Of a stretch of DNA of 9,737 nucleotides, positions 7,529 through 9,737 are shown piece by piece; positions within the stretch are counted from its first letter, which is position 1, and every line of letters starts with the position of its first letter. The stretch is from an uncultured Prochlorococcus sp. (GTDB taxonomy: Bacteria; Cyanobacteriota; Cyanobacteriia; PCC-6307; Cyanobiaceae). Location of the stretch: assembly GCA_902572675.1 (NCBI GenBank), contig CACGGY010000034.1, forward strand, positions 1-9,737. The letters are read 5' to 3'. A program made the position numbers and the translations under genes. A model generated the notes under the pieces. It had not been told where the DNA came from. It searched no databases and saw only the letters and a list, made by a program, of their open reading frames with translations.

Positions 7529-8821
7529 TTAAATAGATAAAGGAAGTAGAGAATCCTTTGAAATTAATTTTTCCTCTAATAATTCAGATAATAATCGAAT
7601 TAATGCAATTTTGATGTGAGCTATGTGAGAACCACCTTGAACAAAAATATTGTAAGGATCTCTTAGAGGGGCATCAGCAGAAAATTCACTTGTACTACCT
7701 TCAATAAAAGTACCGCCTGCCATTAATAATTTTGAATCATATCCATCCATTGATGATGGAACAACATTCAGAAAAGAATCTACTGGTGAAGAATTTTGAA
7801 AAGATTGACAAACTTTTTGTACCAAATGAGGATTATTCAATCTTACTGACTGAATAAGATCAGATCTATAAGTTGCTGGCTCTGGTAAAACCTTAAATCC
7901 CAAATTTTTAAAGACTGCTGCAACCATATCAGCACCTTTTAGTGATTCGTGAACAATTTGTGGTGCTAAAAACAAACCCTGCAAAATTAATCTTCCTAGT
8001 CCAAAATTTATTCCTGCAGAAGAACCAATGCCTGGTGAGGTTAATCTAGAACATGCCATCTCAACCAACTCTGCATCTCCAGCAACGTACCCACCAGTTG
8101 GAACGATTGTTCCTCCCAAATTTTTAATCAATGATCCTGCAATTATATTTGCTCCTTTAGAAATTGGTTCACTATCTTCAACAAGCTCCCCATAACAGTT
8201 ATCAACAAAACATACACAATTAGGATCAAGGGAATGAATAAGACTACAAATTTTCTCTATCTGATGATTCGTAAGAGACTTTCTCCAACTATATCCACAA
8301 CTTTTTTGTATGAATACTAATTTGCATGTATTTTCTTCAAAAGAATGAACAATTTGTTCTTCAAAAGAATCAAAATTCTCGCAGATATTTATTTGCTTAT
8401 ATTCGATATCAAAATCTTTAAGTGAGCCTTTTCCTCCTCCCCTTATTCCTATAACTTCTTCTAAAGTGTCATATGGTTGTCCTGTAAGAGATAACATTAC
8501 ATCTCCAGGTCGAAGTATTCCAAATAAGACAGAACTTATTGCATGGGTTCCACTTACAAATTGCATCCTCACAGCAGCCTTTTCAGCAAGAAACAATCTT
8601 GCAAAAACCGCATCAATTTTTTCTCTAGATATATCATCATGACCACTACCAGAAGATTGATTGAAATGACTAGTAGAAACTTTTTCTTCCTTAAAAATTG
8701 TCAAAATATTTTCTAATTTCTGGAAAACCTGATTAGACCTTTCTTGGAAAACTTTACTTAAACTCTCTTCAACAGAAAGAACAGCGTTTTCAGCCAGTTT
8801 TAAGTTATTGTCAAGAGTCAT
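7529..8821 (-). CDS. PLP-dependent lyase, methionine gamma-lyase / 'aluminum resistance' family
   Basis: This 430-residue protein is a fold-type I PLP enzyme of the family often labelled 'aluminum resistance protein' or 'methionine gamma-lyase family protein' (the Met_gamma_lyase domain). Evidence: SSGSGHDDISREKIDAVFARLFLAEKAAVR (56-85), VSGTHAISSVLFGILRPGD (89-107), the loop RGGGKGSLKDFDI (127-139), IQKSCGYSWRKSLT (171-184), the cofactor aspartate D207 in FVDNCYGELVE, and the Schiff-base lysine K233 in AGSLIKNLGGTIVPTGGYVAG. The late part has MAGGTFIEGSTSEFSADAPLRDPY and VQGGSHIAH, also typical. The family name is historical: the true substrate is uncertain, probably a sulfur amino acid or related compound. 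The gene lies two bases before gcvH and 18 bases after the HTH-like gene, which suggests one operon. The ATG at 8821 has no strong ribosome binding site. Confidence 0.9.
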   Translation of the reverse strand: MTLDNNLKLAENAVLSVEESLSKVFQERSNQVFQKLENILTIFKEEKVSTSHFNQSSGSGHDDISREKIDAVFARLFLAEKAAVRMQFVSGTHAISSVLFGILRPGDVMLSLTGQPYDTLEEVIGIRGGGKGSLKDFDIEYKQINICENFDSFEEQIVHSFEENTCKLVFIQKSCGYSWRKSLTNHQIEKICSLIHSLDPNCVCFVDNCYGELVEDSEPISKGANIIAGSLIKNLGGTIVPTGGYVAGDAELVEMACSRLTSPGIGSSAGINFGLGRLILQGLFLAPQIVHESLKGADMVAAVFKNLGFKVLPEPATYRSDLIQSVRLNNPHLVQKVCQSFQNSSPVDSFLNVVPSSMDGYDSKLLMAGGTFIEGSTSEFSADAPLRDPYNIFVQGGSHIAHIKIALIRLLSELLEEKLISKDSLLPLSI

Positions 8822-8839
8822 TTATTATGAAAATTCATG

Positions 8840-9538
8840 TTATTTTTCAGAAGCTAAATTTCTTAATTCTGCGAGGAAAGCATTAGGTCCTCTACCCTGA
8901 AAATAAGAAAGTTTTTTTGAAGCCTCATATAAATCAAGAAGTTCTCCATCTAATTCTTCTGCCGTATAATCTCTAATTCCTGCAATTACCTCAGCAAAAC
9001 GTTCTCTACGGGCAGATTTATTGACAGCATAAGCCTCCATTACCTGCATTTTACATGATCTCCAAGCCTTATTCTGACAAAAATGCACTGAAAGAGCATC
9101 ACTTAAAGCAGAGGCTTCCTCATCTTCTATGTACCAGTCAAAGGATGAAGGTAAAGGTTTTAATCCTGAAAATATCTCGAATAACTCCCCGGCCGACAAT
9201 GGATCACCAGAATCATTTTTGAGGGGTAATGCAGACTCTTCCAAAGATTTCCATAACTCTGGGTAATCACTTTCAAAACGATCCCTGATTTTTTCAATGC
9301 CTTGATCAAGAATCTTATTAACTTGAGCTAAAGCAAGAAAAACTTCAGGGCCTGGCGAAGATAACTTCCCATTTCTAAGATTAGAAATTTGCGAATTATG
9401 AACTTTACCTAAATCAAGAACTTCTGAAAGTAATGGCAATACTCTGTGAGACCAACCATTTCTTTCATGCCAGAGGTGTATCAAATGCGCCATAGCCCTT
9501 CGACCTCTAGATAATTTATCGCGATATCCGAGACTCAC
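8840..9538 (-). CDS. Hypothetical protein with possible N-terminal helix-turn-helix
   Basis: The 232-residue protein is not one I can name. The N-terminal third resembles an XRE/lambda-repressor-like fold: HLIHLWHERNGWSHRVLPLLSEVLDLG (18-44), then HNSQISNLRNGKLSSPGPEVFLALAQVN (47-74). The pattern S-QISNLRNGKL looks like a recognition helix followed by the next helix of such domains. The remainder is mostly acidic and helical (EDEEASALSDALSVHF 138-153; YTAEELDGELLDLYEASKKL 191-210) and could serve for dimerisation or ligand sensing. The start taken is a GTG at 9536-9538; the next candidate is the ATG of M16, which would leave the possible DNA-binding part intact. No ribosome binding site is evident. 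It heads the leftward group lyase-gcvH-gcvP with an 18-base gap, and its promoter lies beside an inverted repeat at 9546-9578. Regulatory role is inference. Confidence 0.7.
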   Translation of the reverse strand: MSLGYRDKLSRGRRAMAHLIHLWHERNGWSHRVLPLLSEVLDLGKVHNSQISNLRNGKLSSPGPEVFLALAQVNKILDQGIEKIRDRFESDYPELWKSLEESALPLKNDSGDPLSAGELFEIFSGLKPLPSSFDWYIEDEEASALSDALSVHFCQNKAWRSCKMQVMEAYAVNKSARRERFAEVIAGIRDYTAEELDGELLDLYEASKKLSYFQGRGPNAFLAELRNLASEK

Positions 9539-9613
9539 AGATAATTAATCTTATCAATAGTATAGTATGATAATATTACATATCGGTAATTTTGAAAATA
9601 GTATTTCAATATC
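9539..9613. promoter_or_regulatory. Divergent promoter region
   Basis: This 75-base gap separates two genes that point away from each other, so it must hold or border the promoters of both. Reading leftward, TATACT at 9559-9564 is a good -10 match, which would place the transcript start about 14 bases before the GTG codon. Reading rightward, TATGAT at 9566-9571 is a -10 candidate with a leader of about 36 bases. Neither has a good -35 element at the normal distance, as is common in this lineage. Both -10 candidates lie inside the inverted repeat at 9546-9578. Confidence 0.5.
9546..9578. repeat. Imperfect inverted repeat, possible operator
   Basis: The left arm TAATCTTATCA (9546-9556) and the right arm TGATAATATTA (9568-9578) are inverted copies, matching at 10 of 11 positions, with 11 bases between them. 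The inner six bases of each arm (TTATCA/TGATAA) match perfectly. The arm centres are 22 bases apart, about two helical turns, as expected for a dimeric regulator. The repeat lies in the 75-base gap between the leftward gene at 9538, which may encode a DNA-binding protein, and the rightward gene at 9614. Being AT-rich, it could partly be chance. Confidence 0.45.
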
Positions 9614-9737
9614 ATGAATTCAGTAATTTTCCAAGAAACAGCAAAATTAAAAAAACCTGTTCCAACTGAAAAAGTTATAGAACTCTCAGAAAAATTACTG
9701 GAACCTTCCAGTCATTCAAAAAGATATCCTCCAAGAC
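9614..9737 (+). CDS. Start of an unidentified gene, 5' part only
   Basis: An ATG at 9614 opens a frame that remains open to the window edge and gives the first 41 residues. The peptide begins MNSVIFQETAKLKKPVPTEK and continues through an amphipathic stretch (VIELSEKLLEP) to a basic SSHSKRYPPR. I do not recognise it. No signal peptide or membrane segment is in this part. Codon use is like that of the other genes, and no clear ribosome binding site precedes the ATG. It is divergent from the possible helix-turn-helix gene and shares its promoter region. The product cannot be determined from this fragment. Confidence 0.65.
   Translation, partial: MNSVIFQETAKLKKPVPTEKVIELSEKLLEPSSHSKRYPPR

Noticed and set aside
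8333..8370. Direct repeat TTCTTCAAAAGAAT, two copies 24 bases apart
   Set aside because: The spacing is a whole number of codons and the copies encode two Ser-Phe-Glu-Glu segments in the lyase; ordinary coding coincidence.
9539..9613. Glycine riboswitch ahead of the gcv gene group
   Set aside because: The leader would be only about 14 bases before the first gene and no aptamer-like fold is seen; the spacers before gcvH and gcvP are also too short.

Overview
The window looks like a chromosomal segment of a low-GC marine picocyanobacterium, most likely a high-light-type Prochlorococcus. The reasons are the strongly AT-rich sequence and codon use, the tight gene packing, the short intergenic spaces, and the cyanobacterial character of the proteins (sulfolipid genes sqdB-sqdX, a stand-alone ThiG with the motif VKLEVIPD, a GcvH/GcvP pair). 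The organism call rests on recognition of sequence style and gene content, not on a database search.

Layout: positions 1-3790 are read on the + strand. They hold the 3' end of a tetratricopeptide-repeat gene, thiG (thiazole synthase) two bases after it, a 170-base gap with a probable promoter, and the sulfolipid pair sqdB-sqdX. Positions 3803-9538 are read on the - strand. In transcription order they hold a 232-residue protein with a possible helix-turn-helix, a PLP-dependent lyase of the methionine gamma-lyase / 'aluminum resistance' family, gcvH, gcvP, and a small conserved-looking hypothetical gene that converges on sqdX. At the right edge a new + strand gene begins at 9614 and runs off the window.

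Functionally there are three modules. ThiG makes the thiazole half of thiamine. SqdB makes UDP-sulfoquinovose and SqdX transfers the sulfoquinovose to diacylglycerol, giving a phosphorus-free membrane lipid. GcvP and GcvH decarboxylate glycine and carry the aminomethyl group, as needed in photorespiration; gcvT and the L-protein are not in this window. The lyase and the possible DNA-binding protein sit directly upstream of gcvH with gaps of 2 and 18 bases, which suggests one transcription unit.

This is mostly ordinary core genome. I see no mobile element, CRISPR array, RNA gene or defence system. The two points most worth a second look are a long imperfect inverted repeat in the divergent promoter region next to the possible regulator (9546-9578), and the small gene at 3803-4051, whose reading frame continues upstream of its ATG to a possible ATT start.
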